In this document: positions 13,154 to 14,167 of the stretch, in pieces
How positions within the stretch are numbered: position 1 is the stretch's first letter
Layout: each line of letters opens with the position of its first letter
NCBI GenBank assembly: GCA_023381945.1
Contig: JAMCQY010000109.1
Location: 1-14,167 of the forward strand
Reading direction: 5' to 3'
Origin: Deltaproteobacteria bacterium
GTDB taxonomy: Bacteria; Desulfobacterota; Desulfobaccia; Desulfobaccales; 0-14-0-80-60-11
Length of the DNA stretch: 14,167 nt
Program-made: the position numbers and the translations under genes
Notes under the pieces: generated by a model
Databases searched by the model: none
Seen by the model: the letters and a program-made list of their open reading frames with translations, nothing else
What the model was told of the DNA's origin: nothing

Positions 13154-14029
13154 ATGCGTTACGAAGGCCCCATCTACCGTCCGCCCAGCGAGGCCGACAG
13201 CCTGCTGGTCCAGGCCACCGTGGGCTGCCCCCACAACCTTTGCACCTTCTGTATGGTTTACAAGCAGGGGGTGAAGTTCAAGGTCCGGCCCACCCGGGAG
13301 GTCATAGCAGACCTGGAAGAAGCCTGCCGGACCTACGGCAGTGCGGTATGGACCATCTTTCTCCCCGCCGGCAACACCATCGCCATGCCCACCGCGGCGC
13401 TGGCGGAGATCTGCCGCCAGGCGTCCTTGCTTTTTCCAAGACTGGAACGCATCACGGTCTATGGCTCAGCCCAATATATTTACCGCAAGGGTCTGGATAA
13501 TCTCAAGACCCTGGCGGCCGCGGGCCTCAAACGGATTCACGTGGGCCTGGAAAGCGGCGACGACACCATCCTGGCCCAGGTCAAGAAAGGTGCGGACAGC
13601 CGCACCATGATTGCGGCCGGCCGTATGGTGCGCCAGGCGGGGATGGAACTCAACTCCTACGTCATCCTGGGGTTGGGCGGCCGGGAACGCAGCAACATTC
13701 ACGCCCGGGAAACCGCCCGGGTGATCAACGAGATGGCGCCGCAGGTAGTGCGCCTGCGCACCCTGGTCCCCAAGATCAACACCCCGCTGTTGGAGGATGT
13801 CCAGGCCGGGAGGCTTCACCTGCTCGGCCCGCACGAGGCAATCCGGGAGACCATGGCCCTGATCGAGGCCATAACCCAGCGCATCCAAATGGCCAGCGAC
13901 CACTACACCAATTACGTTAACGTGGCAGGCCGCCTGCCGGAGGATAAGGCCGAGATCTTAAGCACCTTGCAAAAAAGTTTGGCGCGAGAAGAATCCTCCT
14001 TCCGCCCCTTCTTTATCGGCACCCAGTAA
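13154..14029 (+). CDS. Radical SAM protein of unknown function
   Basis: The 291-residue product has the radical SAM cluster motif GCPHNLCTFC with Cys25, Cys30 and Cys33 (a CX4CX2C spacing rather than the common CX3CX2C), a SAM-binding GLESG (131-135), and ILGLGG (161-166). The start IYRPPSEADSLL is typical of a COG1032-like bacterial group. The substrate cannot be read. The C-terminal part contains DHYTNYVNV and ends at FFIGTQ. The start at 13154 is preferred because conserved sequence begins at RYEGPIYRPPSEA; an earlier in-frame GTG at 13034 would translate 40 residues of the G-rich repeat. No good ribosome binding site precedes 13154. It may be expressed from the receiver transcript or from its own promoter. 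Confidence 0.85.
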   Translation: MRYEGPIYRPPSEADSLLVQATVGCPHNLCTFCMVYKQGVKFKVRPTREVIADLEEACRTYGSAVWTIFLPAGNTIAMPTAALAEICRQASLLFPRLERITVYGSAQYIYRKGLDNLKTLAAAGLKRIHVGLESGDDTILAQVKKGADSRTMIAAGRMVRQAGMELNSYVILGLGGRERSNIHARETARVINEMAPQVVRLRTLVPKINTPLLEDVQAGRLHLLGPHEAIRETMALIEAITQRIQMASDHYTNYVNVAGRLPEDKAEILSTLQKSLAREESSFRPFFIGTQ

Positions 14030-14037
14030 GGCAGCTA

Positions 14038-14102
14038 GTGGCACAGGCCTCCGGCCTGTGTTTTCAATGCGTAGGGGCGGGTTTTAAACCCGCCCCTACC
14101 AC
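14038..14102. repeat. Composite double-hairpin element downstream of the radical SAM gene
   Basis: An outer GTGG (14038-14041) / CCAC (14099-14102) encloses two hairpins: CACAGGCC-TCC-GGCCTGTG (14042-14060) and GTAGGGGCGGGTTT-T-AAACCCGCCCCTAC (14071-14099), the latter a perfect 14-pair palindrome about a single T. The last C of that palindrome is shared with the outer stem. The layout matches the element at 9485-9535. It starts nine bases after the stop codon, so it could also cap the transcript; no T run follows. Confidence 0.7.
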
Positions 14103-14167
14103 TTCCGGGTAATGCCCTCCGGCCATTGACAACCCCCGCCGCGCACCTTAACTGAAAGGTCACTAGC

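Noticed and set aside
1..14167. tRNA genes, rRNA, CRISPR arrays, transposases, prophage genes
   Set aside because: Looked for on both strands by eye; no cloverleaf, regular direct-repeat/spacer pattern or transposase motif was found.

Overview
The window looks like chromosomal DNA from a moderately GC-rich Gram-negative bacterium. Two lipoprotein signal peptides, a MeaB-type GTPase, a PEP/pyruvate-dikinase-like protein next to a response regulator, and many GC-rich palindromic intergenic repeats all fit a deltaproteobacterium-like lineage (Desulfobacterota / Syntrophobacterales type). That placement is an inference from gene content and style. There are no RNA genes, no CRISPR array, no transposase and no phage genes.

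Layout. (1) 1-3489, minus strand: a tightly packed run of six genes, read right to left: DHH-family phosphoesterase, isochorismatase-like hydrolase, two-helix membrane protein, GNAT acetyltransferase, small secreted protein, and an SdpI-family membrane protein cut by the window edge. Four of these are joined by stop/start overlaps (ATGA, TAATG, ATGA). (2) 3490-4755: a divergent promoter region, then meaB on the plus strand with a palindrome in its leader, ending in a hairpin between convergent genes. (3) 4756-8003, minus strand: two paralogous copies of one two-gene module. Each module has a single-pass membrane protein with an NTF2-like C-terminal domain, followed by a lipoprotein with three SH3-like repeats. 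The upstream copy has a near-consensus promoter, a strong ribosome binding site and a good intrinsic terminator, and its membrane protein carries two extra zinc ribbons. (4) 8180-9326, minus strand: a small unknown protein and a PrmA-like methyltransferase. (5) 9327-9709: a repeat-rich intergenic region. (6) 9710-14029, plus strand: an 842-residue protein with PPDK ATP-grasp and phosphohistidine domains but no PEP-binding barrel, an AT-rich gene fragment, a stand-alone response-regulator receiver, and a radical SAM protein preceded by opposed G-quadruplex repeats. A composite double-hairpin element closes the window.

The two most interesting parts are the duplicated NTF2-like/SH3 lipoprotein module, which looks like an undescribed envelope system, and the PPDK-like protein next to a kinase-less receiver, which could be an unusual phosphotransfer pair. 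The intergenic DNA also holds a family of REP-like hairpin elements, one of which shows compensatory base changes between its two inverted halves.
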